Shown piece by piece: positions 44,733-54,757 of a DNA stretch of 64,000 nucleotides (position 1 is its first letter; every line of letters begins with the position of its first letter). The notes beneath the pieces were generated by a model. The model saw nothing but the letters and a program-made list of their open reading frames with translations, had not been told where the DNA came from and searched no databases. The position numbers were made by a program, and so were the translations under genes. The stretch is from Paenibacillus oryzisoli (lineage in GTDB: Bacteria; Bacillota; Bacilli; Paenibacillales; NBRC-103111), in NCBI RefSeq assembly GCF_001653565.1, contig NZ_LYPB01000087.1, positions 89,842 through 153,841 of the forward strand, read 5' to 3'.

Positions 44733-46417
44733 CTAGGTCATTTGGCTGTAAGGGATGGTAAAATCTGTTAGGCCTTCGAGCATGGATGCCCCGATCGCTT
44801 CCAGATGATCATTTAGTGTAATGGGATTATAATTTGCCAATGACAAATCCACATAACGAACTTTTCCTGCTTGAACCGCGGGAAGTGTTAACCATGCCTC
44901 GTCTTCCAGCAATTGGCGAACCCGCGCAGCATCAGGACCAAATGCAGGCAGAGCCATGAAGATGCGATCACTGGAATACGCATGAATGGATTCGAGTGAA
45001 ATACGCTTCCATTTCATTTGAGAATCATTTGACATCAACTCACGGACACGATCTGGTGGTTCGAAACCTAAACCGTTGTATAGTGTATGACCGAAATGAT
45101 GCCCCGTATAAACAAAGAGTCCATGATGATAGACGAACGCTACTGCTGTCTCCTTATGCCCAATCTGATCTTTAAGTGTTCGTTGCCAATATTCAGAACG
45201 GTTCGCATAACTGGAAATCCACTCATTCGCCGCCTGCTCTTTTCCGAATAAAGCCCCTAATTTACGCATTCGGACATTGACATTATCCTTCCAGTTGATG
45301 TCCAGCGATGTGGCAATCCGCCGAAACTCACTTACAAGCGCTGGAGGCGTATAGCTTGGATAGATGATGAGATCAGGCTTGAGAGCAATCAATTCCTCGA
45401 TATCGATAGGTTCTTTCAAGGAAAGAATGCCCTCGGTATGCTTTTCTAGCAAGTGATGAATGCTACTATTAGCGGCAATAGGACGTAAACCAAGGGATAA
45501 CAATTCACCAAGATACTGAATACAAACGATTCGTGGCGGTTTGGCTCCCTGCTCTTTGAATTGATTTGCGAAATCCCCGTCATTTTTTTAAACCGTCGAC
45601 TATAATAAAACTCATCATGGAATCCGACTTTTCCCGCGATATCACGAAGACGAGCACCTGGATTAACGGCTAGCAGTTGTTTGGAAAGGACGATGCGGAG
45701 CGCGGTCAAATAGTCCATTGGCGTCTGTCCTGTAAGTGATTTGAATACTTGACCGTAGTGCCATCGCGTCATATGTGCATCAAGAGCCAATGTACCAATC
45801 AGCATATGCTCATTATAATGTTCATGCATGTAGGAAATGGTCTGTTCAACGGCAGTCTCATCTTCATACCGCTCTTCATGGTGCCATTGACTTTGCATAT
45901 CCTCAATTTTCCATAGCTCATCTGTTTCCATAGAAGCATGTTCTTTCCATAATTGCAGCATCAATTGCTGGAATAGAATATGGTTTTGCAGCGCGAGTAT
46001 ACCACCCTCTACGTTGCGTTCTAGTAACATTCTAAGTTTTCTATGCAAAGAATCTCGTTCATCGAAGCTGAACTCTATTGTTTCTTGGGGAGATCCCCAC
46101 AAATCATTAGTTGACTGATAATGCAGGAGAAACAGTTCATAACTCGGAGACCCTTGTATGTCTATGTCTACTTGAGTACCCGGTGGCAACTTCAAACAAG
46201 TTCCCTCAAAACCTTCATAGATTCTTCCCCTGATTTCGAAGGTGGCCTTTCCTTGCGTTATTACTAGTAGCCCACTGTATGTCAAATGAAATAATATGGC
46301 GCCCTGCTGATCGCTCAGCTTGTCATGCCCTTCATCAAGTGTCCATCTACGGATTTCCTTTAATTCATACATCGGCGGCGAAGCATAGGTCTGGGTTTGA
46401 TCAGTGTGCAAGTTCAA
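44733..46417 (-). pseudogene. AraC-type regulator fused to a siderophore-binding domain, frameshifted
   Basis: Two overlapping frames together code for one protein of about 561 residues of the Btr/YbbB type. The first (46417 to about 45568) has an AraC cupin-like N-terminal domain (about 1-180) and two HTH motifs (IGTLALDAHMTRWHYGQVFK, LRDIAGKVGFHDEFYYSRRFK). After KKMTGIS the frame turns into an unrelated tail. One base missing at about 45568 explains this: with one C added, the sequence continues PNQFKEQGAKPPRIVCI into the second frame, an Fe3+-siderophore substrate-binding domain running to 44733. Such regulators bind the siderophore and activate its uptake genes. As sequenced, regulator and sensor domain are separated. 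A sequencing error is the alternative. Confidence 0.85.
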
Positions 46418-46430
46418 CGCCTCCGCAATT

Positions 46431-46449
46431 GAGAATGAGTATCATTTAT
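46431..46449. promoter_or_regulatory. Fur-like box before the AraC-type gene
   Basis: GAGAATGAGTATCATTTAT matches the 19-base Fur consensus at about 15 positions and lies 14 bases upstream of the start codon. It fits iron control of the regulator. Confidence 0.6.
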
Positions 46450-46475
46450 AATCTAGTATAAAAGATTTAGTCGAA

Positions 46476-46524
46476 AAAAAGAAGCCATCTTGGCGTCAAT
46501 AACGTCAAAGATAGCTTCTTTTTT
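46476..46524 (-). terminator. Terminator after the siderophore-binding lipoprotein gene
   Basis: A long stem AAGAAGCCATCTT paired with AAGATAGCTTCTT, with T runs on both strands. Confidence 0.85.
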
Positions 46525-46525
46525 A

Positions 46526-47542
46526 TCATTTTTGTAATAATACTTTAGGCATCTCATCCAATAACCAATCCAAAGTTAAAGGATCATTTAGTCCCCACCG
46601 CGTGCCAACGACATGGGCTTTTCCGTTTTTAACTGCGGGAACGTTCTTCCAGATCGGACTGCTCAGAAGATCATCCATTTCTGGGACAGTCTTTCCATCC
46701 ATCTTTGAAGACACGATGAAAATGTGATCAGCTGCATATTCCGGAAGTACTTCCAGTGATATTTCCTTCCATAAGGCATTCGGTTCATTGGCAAATAATT
46801 GCTTAACTTTGTCAGACTGCTTAAATCCTAAAGCATCGTACATCGTTGGACCTAAACGCTGAGTTCCATACACATAGAGTTTCTTGTCAGAGTGAAGGAC
46901 GAAAGCAGTCGCAGTCGTACCCTCTTTGACAATGGAGCTAACTTCTTCTCTCTTCTTCTTCACCTTAGCATCGTACGCACTTAGCCATTTGTCCGATGCA
47001 CCTTGAACCCCTGCTACATCCCCCAGTTTCTTCAAACGCGTGAATGTATCTTCGCTATAGTTCATAACTACGGTTGGTGCAATTTTGGAAACAGCTTCGA
47101 CTACTTTCTGATCAAGGAAATTCGGTAAAATAATGAGATCCGGATCCAATGCTACGAGCTTTTCCGCATTTGGATTAACGCCATCCCCACCGATATCTGT
47201 GATTCCCGTCAGTTGCTCAGGTGTTAAGGAAAGCTTTGCATTTAAGAAGTTCGTGCCAATGAGTGGTCCGTTCAGAGCTTTCATCTCAGCTGCAAAATAG
47301 TGAGCAGCAATCCGAGTAGGATGAGCTGGTATCTCAACTTCTCTTGAAATCGCATCTTTATACACTCTCTTGGAAGCTTGCTCTGCAGGAGCTGCAGATG
47401 TTGTAGACGCTAGTGACGGCGAAGCCGTTTCATTCGATGGCTTTGTCCCAGCTCCTGCGTTACCACAAGCTGCAAGAATGGACAACATCAGGACTAGCAA
47501 TAAAGAAGAACATGCAGATTTGGACAAGATTCGTTTTAACAT
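46526..47542 (-). CDS. Iron-siderophore binding lipoprotein (FeuA/FhuD type)
   Basis: A 338-residue binding protein of the Fe3+-hydroxamate/siderophore family (peripla_BP_2). The lipobox is LAAC (Cys26 from the chosen start). RIAAHYFAAEMKALN, IGGDGVNPNAEKLVALDPDLIILP and WKEISLEVLPEYAADHIFIVS are typical. The start ATG 47542 has GGAGG five bases upstream; the longer frame from ATG 47575 begins inside a Fur box. No FecCD permease or ATPase gene lies in the window, so it is an orphan receptor or works with a permease elsewhere. It lies upstream of the AraC-type gene, behind a terminator. Confidence 0.87.
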   Translation of the reverse strand: MLKRILSKSACSSLLLVLMLSILAACGNAGAGTKPSNETASPSLASTTSAAPAEQASKRVYKDAISREVEIPAHPTRIAAHYFAAEMKALNGPLIGTNFLNAKLSLTPEQLTGITDIGGDGVNPNAEKLVALDPDLIILPNFLDQKVVEAVSKIAPTVVMNYSEDTFTRLKKLGDVAGVQGASDKWLSAYDAKVKKKREEVSSIVKEGTTATAFVLHSDKKLYVYGTQRLGPTMYDALGFKQSDKVKQLFANEPNALWKEISLEVLPEYAADHIFIVSSKMDGKTVPEMDDLLSSPIWKNVPAVKNGKAHVVGTRWGLNDPLTLDWLLDEMPKVLLQK

Positions 47543-47555
47543 AAGGACCTCCGTT

Positions 47556-47570
47556 TGATAATCATTCTCA
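47556..47570. promoter_or_regulatory. Fur box before the siderophore-binding lipoprotein gene
   Basis: TGATAATCATTCTCA is the 7-1-7 Fur core with 13 of 14 consensus bases, 14 bases upstream of the start codon. Confidence 0.8.
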
Positions 47571-47852
47571 ATCAAGTTTTTATTCTAATCCCTCCTCCAA
47601 AGTAAATCCATGGACATTTGTTGTTATTTTTCAGACAAATTTTGCATAAGGTCTTGAGCCACTTTTCTCAATTCCTTCTTCCGTGCGTATGTCGGCGTAA
47701 GGTAGGAACTCGCTATTCAAGGAATATAGTTTGACTACATAGCGAAGAGACATCCTTATTATCGGATGCCTCTGTCCATAGTACTAACAACCTATTAGAC
47801 GATTTCAACTCCTGCACACCCCCAGCAACAGCTGAAGGTCCTTCCCTTGTAT
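47571..47852. other. Intergenic stretch without a supported gene
   Basis: Between the lipoprotein gene and lacZ there is only a short coding-like minus-strand stretch (stop at 47631-47633; reads NSEFLPYADIRTEEG) with no usable start or ribosome site, and an imperfect hairpin near 47738-47768. The short stretch may be a decayed gene end; I do not recognise it. Confidence 0.4.
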
Positions 47853-50800
47853 TTACAATTTATTAATCCTACCCTGCAGTGTAAAACTAAATGAATAGCT
47901 CTTATCAGCTAAAAGTAAAAACTGCGGATGCGGTTTAGACCCCCAACTGTCGTCACCACCGACACCCATTTGACGATAGTTGATACGAACAACAGTTTTA
48001 TCGCTAACTGGCAGTTTATAAACATGATCATTAGCCTCAAGCTCGAATGGTGTATAGGGCAGCACGTTAAGATCGAAGATGGGTTCCCCTGTTAGGTACA
48101 GCGTGACACCGCCTTGATTCGATATTGCAGCTCGACGTACATCCATCTTGTTACCACACTCTTGTGGTCTCAGATATGGCACGAACTGATCGGCCACTTT
48201 GACCTGGTGATGTCCAAGCTTTGCGCTCAACTGACGGTCCCAGTACGATTCATGAGGGCCCTTGCCGTACCATTCCAGATCGCTGTAAGAGCCATCCATA
48301 TTAAACATGATGCCAATCTCGGGAATTTCATTCAGATTTTTACCTGGAATCAGTTTCTGCTGAATTTGGATCGCTCCATTGCCAAGAATCGTATACGACA
48401 TCGAGTAAGCCGATTCTGAAGTCGTAGGCAGCACATATGCCGTATGGACGATGATGCGATCAGTAAGTGTCTCCCAGCGCAATGTTTGTAGAATACGCGC
48501 CTCCCCTGCTCCTCGCCACGTTGCGCAACGCTCATGTTGCTTATTACCCCGGTCATTATCCGTATAAGCCCGCCAGAAATTCGGTGCGATCCCGCTTTGT
48601 AGTAGTTCGTTTCCCCCAACTTTATAAGAATACAGACTGCCATTTGTCGTATCGAATGCCGCAGTGAAGCCTTCGCCGCTAACTCGCAATGTGCCCGATT
48701 GCACCGCAACTTGAACCGGATTGTAACTCATAAGTGGCTCAACAAGAGCTGGAACCGGCTTTACAGCAGGAAGCACGAATTGTTCAAATGCCACTTCATG
48801 ACCGGCTTCCGCCCATTTCTCGGTTCTCTTCGTCACAAAACAAATAGTGAGCACGGCTTCTCCTAGTTGTTCGCGTTTAGGTAGATCAAGTGTGATCTCG
48901 CTGCTATCAAGAGGCGCTAGGGATAAGGTCATATTGCCTTCTGCGCAAACTGTTCCTTCTATGGCGATCGTCCACAGTAACAAATAGGCATCCAAATTCG
49001 TAAACAAGTTTTTATTGGTTATATGATAAATACCTAGTGAGCCATCAACCTCGCTAATCGCTATATTTTCATAGCATTTCTTAGCTTCAATTAACTTTGG
49101 TGTAATGGAACGGTCGGCTAGGAGTAGTCCGTTACCACAAAAATTACCGGAGTGTGGTGATTCGCCGAAATCTCCGCCATATGCCATAAATTTCTTACCG
49201 TCCGAACTTGTTTGCCAGAGACTTTGGTCTACCCAGTCCCAAATAAATCCACCTTGTAGGATCGGATAACGATCAAATAACTCGGTGTATAAATGCAAAC
49301 CGCCAAGGGAGTTACCCATCGCATGGCTGTACTCACACAAGATGTAAGGCTTTTTGGGTCCAGCCTTTTTGGCATATTGAATTAAACCATCTGGTCTTGT
49401 ATACATATAGCTTTCAACATCCGTTGCAGCGGCAGATTCCTTCCAATTCACAACACCTTCGTAGTGAACAACGCGTGTCGGATCTGCTTCGCGCAGGAAA
49501 TCATGCATTTTAATAAAGTTATCACCACCGAAAGCTTCATTGCCAAGCGACCACATCACGATGGATGGATGATTCTTATCCCGCTGCATCATAGAATTCG
49601 CACGGTCAATTACATTCGCTGTCCATGCCGGAATACTGCCAGGTACCGTCGTAGGAAGCAGTTCCGTCTGACCACCGCTCCAAGTGCCATGTGACTCCAG
49701 GTTGGTTTCGTCAATGACATATAAGCCATATTCGTTACATAACTCATACCAGCGCGGATTGTTCGGGTAGTGGGATGTACGAACCGCATTGATATTGAAT
49801 GACTTCATAATCTTAATATCTGTTATCATATCTTCTATCTGTATAACGCGGCCTGCATCGATGCAGAACTCATGACGGTTGACGCCTTTGAAGACGATTC
49901 GCTGTCCGTTAATTAACATCAGTCCATCTTTAATCTCAAATTTACGGAAGCCTGTCTGAGTGCTGATTGTCTCTAGCAGATTGCCATTCGCATCTCTCAA
50001 ACTGATAACTAACATGTAGAGATGTGGCTGCTCTGCAGACCATTTCCTTGGATTAGCGACTTGGCACGATACTTCTACATGCGCTTCATCCATATCGCTG
50101 CCAATTGTTGTAGTAACCTTCATCGGATGAGCAAATACAGCGTTATGATCTGTATCATACAATTGGGCTTCCAGTGAAATTGAACCTAAGTTTTCTTCCC
50201 AATAGTTCATGATCGTTGCTTTCAGATTGAGCTCTGCATCTTGGTATGCCTCATCAAGCTCCGTTGTTACGAAGAAGTCGTAGACATGCGCCTTTGGTAC
50301 CGTATATAGGTAAACATCGCGGAAAATCCCGCTCAGCCGCCAAAAATCTTGATCCTCCAACCAACTCGCATCGCACCAACGGTACACCTCGACCGCAATC
50401 GTATTCTCGCCTGCTCTCAAATAGGGCGTAAGGTTGAATTCAGCCGGAGTAAACGTATCCTCACTGTAACCCAAGAGCTCACCATTAACCCACACGTAGA
50501 ATGCGGACTCCACACCTTGGAAACTAATAAATACAGGTTGTTCTTCCCAATGGTCAGGTATTGTAAACGTACGGAGGTATGAACCTACTGGATTGTATAA
50601 AGTAGGCGCGAACGGTGGTGCAAGATCCGGTTCTGATGTCTCCCATGGGTATCGAAGATTCGTATACTGCGGATAATCGTAACCTTGCAACTGCCAGTGT
50701 CCAGGTACTTGAATGTCCGCCCATTCATGATGATCGAAACTGTTCTCATAGAAATTCTTGCTACGCTTGGATGGCGACTCCGCGAAAGCAAACTTCCATG

Positions 50801-50984
50801 TGCCATTCAGTGATAGATAACTGTGAGATGCAGAGTGATTATTCTGCAGCGCTTCTTCTACGGAATCGAACGGCATCAGGGTTGCGTGTGCCCTCATTCG
50901 ATTTCTTTCAAAGATGTCAGGATTATTGTTCCATTCCGGATAACCGTTAGACGGCGGGGTATACTTGAACTTCTGTTTCACCAT
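47853..50984 (-). CDS. lacZ: Beta-galactosidase, GH2 (LacZ type)
   Basis: A 1043-residue enzyme, the usual LacZ length. The five-domain LacZ order can be followed: sugar-binding domain (WNNNPDIFERNRMRAHA), Ig-like domain, TIM barrel with acid/base Glu in WSLGNEAFGG and nucleophile Glu in ILCEYSHAMGNS, a second Ig-like domain and the Bgal_small_N domain (WYGKGPHESYWDR). There is no signal peptide, so it acts in the cytoplasm on imported galacto-oligosaccharides. The start ATG 50984 follows AGAGGT; the upstream ATG at 51044 would add 20 residues lacking family similarity. It follows the binding-protein gene of the second importer. Confidence 0.95.
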   Translation of the reverse strand: MVKQKFKYTPPSNGYPEWNNNPDIFERNRMRAHATLMPFDSVEEALQNNHSASHSYLSLNGTWKFAFAESPSKRSKNFYENSFDHHEWADIQVPGHWQLQGYDYPQYTNLRYPWETSEPDLAPPFAPTLYNPVGSYLRTFTIPDHWEEQPVFISFQGVESAFYVWVNGELLGYSEDTFTPAEFNLTPYLRAGENTIAVEVYRWCDASWLEDQDFWRLSGIFRDVYLYTVPKAHVYDFFVTTELDEAYQDAELNLKATIMNYWEENLGSISLEAQLYDTDHNAVFAHPMKVTTTIGSDMDEAHVEVSCQVANPRKWSAEQPHLYMLVISLRDANGNLLETISTQTGFRKFEIKDGLMLINGQRIVFKGVNRHEFCIDAGRVIQIEDMITDIKIMKSFNINAVRTSHYPNNPRWYELCNEYGLYVIDETNLESHGTWSGGQTELLPTTVPGSIPAWTANVIDRANSMMQRDKNHPSIVMWSLGNEAFGGDNFIKMHDFLREADPTRVVHYEGVVNWKESAAATDVESYMYTRPDGLIQYAKKAGPKKPYILCEYSHAMGNSLGGLHLYTELFDRYPILQGGFIWDWVDQSLWQTSSDGKKFMAYGGDFGESPHSGNFCGNGLLLADRSITPKLIEAKKCYENIAISEVDGSLGIYHITNKNLFTNLDAYLLLWTIAIEGTVCAEGNMTLSLAPLDSSEITLDLPKREQLGEAVLTICFVTKRTEKWAEAGHEVAFEQFVLPAVKPVPALVEPLMSYNPVQVAVQSGTLRVSGEGFTAAFDTTNGSLYSYKVGGNELLQSGIAPNFWRAYTDNDRGNKQHERCATWRGAGEARILQTLRWETLTDRIIVHTAYVLPTTSESAYSMSYTILGNGAIQIQQKLIPGKNLNEIPEIGIMFNMDGSYSDLEWYGKGPHESYWDRQLSAKLGHHQVKVADQFVPYLRPQECGNKMDVRRAAISNQGGVTLYLTGEPIFDLNVLPYTPFELEANDHVYKLPVSDKTVVRINYRQMGVGGDDSWGSKPHPQFLLLADKSYSFSFTLQGRINKL

Positions 50985-51019
50985 GGTAACCTCTTTCATC
51001 TTTGATATAGAAAATACAA

Positions 51020-51067
51020 TAACCCGACAGATAGACACCTCCATTAAAGGTTCCTACTTTCGGGTTA
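51020..51067 (-). terminator. Hairpin between the binding-protein gene and lacZ
   Basis: The outer stem TAACCCGA/TCGGGTTA encloses an inner hairpin (ACCT/AGGT); on the minus strand it is followed by a T-rich stretch. It lies in the same place as the hairpin before the GH74 gene and may partly terminate. Confidence 0.5.
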
Positions 51068-51111
51068 CCGTTTATTACATGGGATTAAACCTATTACCTA
51101 TATGGCCTATA

Positions 51112-52665
51112 TTATTTATTTTCAGCAAGGAAGGTGTTAATTTGATTTTGAACTTCAGCTTGAACTTTTTCCACGCCTGCTGCTTTTAGTTGAGACTGCA
51201 AATCTGCCAATCCTTTGTCCGTTTCTTTAACGAGACCGTATTCAAGCGGCAATCCGTAGCGAGTCATCACATTGCTAACATTGGAAACTTCATTAACCAC
51301 TTTCGAGTTATCAAACACGAACGTTTCTAGTTTGAAATGCGTAACTTGCGATTTCCATTTGTTCTCGATGTCTTTCGCCACTTGCGGATACGTCGTCTCG
51401 ATGCGATTTAATGGAGATTGGAAACTCCAATTCGTAAAGGTGTTGAAGCTTCCGAATTTATCCGATTTCGTAAATTGGTCGCTGCCGACAGCCGTATAGT
51501 GCGTACCGTCGATTCCGTACATCATCAGATCATGAAGCTGTTTGTCATTTTGCAATAAATCAAGCACCATAAGCGAGCGTTCCGGAGATTTGGATGTTGC
51601 ATGGATGGCCATCCCGTTTTGTGTCGAGATTGCCGTTGTTTTCTTGCTGTCTGGAGCGATATCCGCTATGCCGACTTTCCAATCGGGGTGAACGCTTTTG
51701 ACAGCGGATACAGATGAAACACCTGAAGATAATGTATGGGAATAGGACGCGATTTTACCGGATTTGAAATCCTCAGACTGGCTACCTTTGTATGTCAGCA
51801 CATCTCTCATCCATGCGCCATTGTCAGCAAGATTTTTGTAATACGTGAGCAATTCTTTGAATTCTGGCGTGTCGTAGACGTTGAACACTTTCCCCGTCGC
51901 ATCTCCGATGCTGAACGCGAAAGGTGTACCGTCAATCATCTTCCAATTGTTCTTTTGCACTAACAATGGCGTGTCAAGCGCATGCATACTTCCAAGAGTC
52001 GGTCCAAATGGCGTAGTTCCTTTTTCATTTTTCACAATTGCATCCGTAAATTTCGCGTACGAGGCAGCATCCGTAATCGGTGGCAAGTTATATTTCTCGC
52101 GCAAATCTTCGCGGTAAATAACGAGCTTCTCTTTATACTCATTCGCGATATTATAAGGAACCATGTAAACTTTGCTCTTAACTCGCGCTTGGTCCCATTT
52201 CACTTTATCCATCGCTTTCCAAGTTAGCGGCGCATATTTGGAAAGAGAAGCGTCCGTCAGTTCAAGGAAACCGCCTTTATTGGCTTGGTCAGCATAACTT
52301 GCCCAGTTGGCCGTAAAGACGAGATCAAAGTCTTCATTCGCAGCAAATTTAAGCGGATATTTCTGCTTCCAGTCGGACCAATCCAAGAACTCTGTTTCAA
52401 GTGTAGCGTTTACTTTTTGTTTCAACACTTTGTTGATTTCACCGAACACGAGATCGTAATCGGCTGGCTTCGGCCCGAGCAAGATCATCTTCAAGGTAAC
52501 AGGTTTGGAGGTATCAATACCCCCCTCATTCGGTTTGGTAGAAGCTGTACTTTGGGCATTGTTTGTACTGTTGCTAGTTTTGTCAGTATTTCCACAAGCG
52601 CTAAGCATCATAGATGCTGCTAATAGACTCGCTAATACAATCCCCACTGATTTTTTTGTTTTCAT
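51112..52665 (-). CDS. Sugar-binding lipoprotein of the second carbohydrate importer
   Basis: A 517-residue family-1 solute-binding protein of the LplA/YtcQ type with lipobox LSAC (Cys24) and a Ser/Thr/Asn-rich linker. Features include VTLKMILLGPKPADYDLVF, WKQKYPLKFAANEDFDLVFTANWASYADQ and GIDGTHY. It is expected to deliver galactan-derived oligosaccharides to the two permeases encoded just before it. Only the general fold is shared with the first importer's lipoprotein. Confidence 0.88.
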   Translation of the reverse strand: MKTKKSVGIVLASLLAASMMLSACGNTDKTSNSTNNAQSTASTKPNEGGIDTSKPVTLKMILLGPKPADYDLVFGEINKVLKQKVNATLETEFLDWSDWKQKYPLKFAANEDFDLVFTANWASYADQANKGGFLELTDASLSKYAPLTWKAMDKVKWDQARVKSKVYMVPYNIANEYKEKLVIYREDLREKYNLPPITDAASYAKFTDAIVKNEKGTTPFGPTLGSMHALDTPLLVQKNNWKMIDGTPFAFSIGDATGKVFNVYDTPEFKELLTYYKNLADNGAWMRDVLTYKGSQSEDFKSGKIASYSHTLSSGVSSVSAVKSVHPDWKVGIADIAPDSKKTTAISTQNGMAIHATSKSPERSLMVLDLLQNDKQLHDLMMYGIDGTHYTAVGSDQFTKSDKFGSFNTFTNWSFQSPLNRIETTYPQVAKDIENKWKSQVTHFKLETFVFDNSKVVNEVSNVSNVMTRYGLPLEYGLVKETDKGLADLQSQLKAAGVEKVQAEVQNQINTFLAENK

Positions 52666-52729
52666 TTTGTTGCTAACCCCTTTCGATTCCAGTTGTCGTA
52701 GTTATATTGATAACCAGGTTTCCCTGAGA

Positions 52730-53635
52730 TTACCCCTTTACAGCACCGATTGTTAAACCTTTTACGAAATACTTTTGGATAAACGGATAAGCAAGGAAGA
52801 TTGGACCTGTCGCAACGACAGTCATCGCCATTTTTAAGCTTTCTCCAGGAATCGTGACCGACATGCCAGCGCCGGAATTTGCCATCGCATCTCGCATCCC
52901 CTCCAGATTCCCTAGCATCTTATACAAGTAATATTGCAGCGGCATCAGCTTCGAGTCGGAAATAAACAACAATGCCATGTACCAATCATTCCAGTGACTG
53001 AGCGCGATGAACAAACCGATCGTCGCCAGCGCGGGCTTGGAAAGCGGAAGAATCAAATTCAGAAAGATTCGAAAATCACCAGCGCCATCTATTTTGGCTG
53101 ACTCCGATATCGCATCAGGAATACCACTCATGAAAGCTCTCATCACAAGAATGTTGAACACATTCACAAGGGTAGGAAGAATAAGTACGATCAACTTATC
53201 TTTCATGTCCAAGTAGTTGACAATGAGCAGGTACCACGGGACTAGCCCTCCACTGAACAGCGTGGTGAAGAAGAAGTAAAAGGCAAAATGATTTCGGTAC
53301 TTAAAATCTTTACGGCAAAGCACATAGGCGGTCATTGCAGTCAGGAATAAGCCAACTACTGTACTTACTACAGTAACCGTGATGGTTACACCGTAAGCTC
53401 GAAGTACTGCTTCTGGAAATTCGAAGATCAAGCGATAAGCTTCTGTCGAAAATATTTTCGGGAATATGCTGTAGCCTTCTAATCGAATCGCATTCTCATC
53501 GTTGAAAGATGAAACCAGAACGATCCAGAATGGTATGATGCAGATGAATGCCATCATAATTAGCGTTGTGTAACCGATGATGGAGAGTAAGAACCTATCC
53601 TTCTGTAGGCCGCGTTTAACGGCTGTCGCTTGCAT
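52730..53635 (-). CDS. Second carbohydrate importer permease (LplC/YtcP type)
   Basis: A 301-residue permease with six helices, the EAA loop MSGIPDAISESAKIDGAGDF and the ending KYFVKGLTIGAVKG. It starts 18 bases after the LplB-type gene. Like the first system it has no ATPase gene beside it. Confidence 0.9.
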   Translation of the reverse strand: MQATAVKRGLQKDRFLLSIIGYTTLIMMAFICIIPFWIVLVSSFNDENAIRLEGYSIFPKIFSTEAYRLIFEFPEAVLRAYGVTITVTVVSTVVGLFLTAMTAYVLCRKDFKYRNHFAFYFFFTTLFSGGLVPWYLLIVNYLDMKDKLIVLILPTLVNVFNILVMRAFMSGIPDAISESAKIDGAGDFRIFLNLILPLSKPALATIGLFIALSHWNDWYMALLFISDSKLMPLQYYLYKMLGNLEGMRDAMANSGAGMSVTIPGESLKMAMTVVATGPIFLAYPFIQKYFVKGLTIGAVKG

Positions 53636-53653
53636 ATGAATGTCCTCCCCTGC

Positions 53654-54580
53654 TTAAAATAAAGCGCGATCCTTATCGTATTTGCGAACTGCATAGTTAA
53701 CTAACAGAATGGTTACGAAGCCTAGCAAGGATTGATAGACACCCGCAGCGGCAGACATGCCAATTTCGTTGGTTGTCATCAGTAACCGGAAAACAAATGT
53801 ATCAATTACGTCTGTCGAAGAGAACAACATACCGTTGTTGCCGACCAAGTTGTAGAACATTCCGAAATCGCCTCTGAAGATGTGACCCACAGATAGCAGG
53901 ACTAGAATGGTGAGTGTCGGTATTAAATTCGGTATCGTCACTTGAAAGATGCGTTGAAACACGTTCGCGCCATCTATTTCAGCTGCTTCGTACATTTCCG
54001 TGTCGATGCTCGTAATGGCTGCCAGGTACATTACCGTGCCGTAGCCGAGCGACTTCCAGATATGGAAGAACAACAAGATATACGGCCAATACGCTGGCGA
54101 ATTGTAAATATCAATTTTCTCCATACCGAACGATGTCAATATGTTGTTGATTGTACCAATGTCGTAGCTGAAGAAACTGTAAGCAATTGAACCAACGACC
54201 ACCCAAGAGATGAAATATGGTAGGAACATGGCGGATTGGATGATTTTGCGGAACCACTTACCTCCAACTTCAAACAGCAGTATGGCCGCCGTGATTTGTA
54301 GGATGTTGCCGATGATAATAAAGCCTAGGTTATACAAAGCCGTATTCCGCGTCACCAGCCAAGCGTTGCCGGATTGGAAAAAAAATTTAAAATTATCCAA
54401 CCCTGCCCAAGGACTCCCAAAAATTCCTCCAGTGTAGTTATACTTCTTGAAAGCAATTACGATCCCAGCCATCGGGATATATGAAAATAGTAAGCATAGA
54501 AGCACAGTTGGCATTATCATAAGCAGCAAAGTTCTATTCTTTACTAGTTCATGCCAGATTCTTTGTTGTCTCTTTATCAT
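53654..54580 (-). CDS. Second carbohydrate importer permease (LplB type)
   Basis: A 308-residue permease with the LplB signature YIPMAGIVIAFKKYN and EAA loop DTEMYEAAEIDGANVFQRI. It begins after a 177-base gap that follows the response regulator terminator; a TATAAT (complement of 54607-54612) in the gap may be its -10 box. The ribosome site is AGGAGAAGGAG. Confidence 0.9.
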   Translation of the reverse strand: MIKRQQRIWHELVKNRTLLLMIMPTVLLCLLFSYIPMAGIVIAFKKYNYTGGIFGSPWAGLDNFKFFFQSGNAWLVTRNTALYNLGFIIIGNILQITAAILLFEVGGKWFRKIIQSAMFLPYFISWVVVGSIAYSFFSYDIGTINNILTSFGMEKIDIYNSPAYWPYILLFFHIWKSLGYGTVMYLAAITSIDTEMYEAAEIDGANVFQRIFQVTIPNLIPTLTILVLLSVGHIFRGDFGMFYNLVGNNGMLFSSTDVIDTFVFRLLMTTNEIGMSAAAGVYQSLLGFVTILLVNYAVRKYDKDRALF

Positions 54581-54707
54581 AGCTCCTTCTCCTCTCTCTG
54601 TTTCTAATTATAGAGGGATCGTGAATCCGATATCATTTAGCAGAACAACTAAAATTAATACTAAATCTACGAATGTGATCATAGTTTCATTTTCATCTCG
54701 TACTCAT

Positions 54708-54740
54708 AAAAAAACAGCAGAGCATCATCCCTCTACTGTT
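54708..54740 (-). terminator. Terminator after the response regulator gene
   Basis: On the minus strand a stem AACAGTAGAG/CTCTGCTGTT with an eight-base loop, followed by TTTTTT. It separates the two-component genes from the importer genes. Confidence 0.85.
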
Positions 54741-54757
54741 CATCCGTCATAACCGTC

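Noticed and set aside
44733..46417. Two independent genes, an AraC regulator and a binding protein
   Set aside because: The end of the first and the start of the second do not fit their families, while one added base restores a known fusion type.
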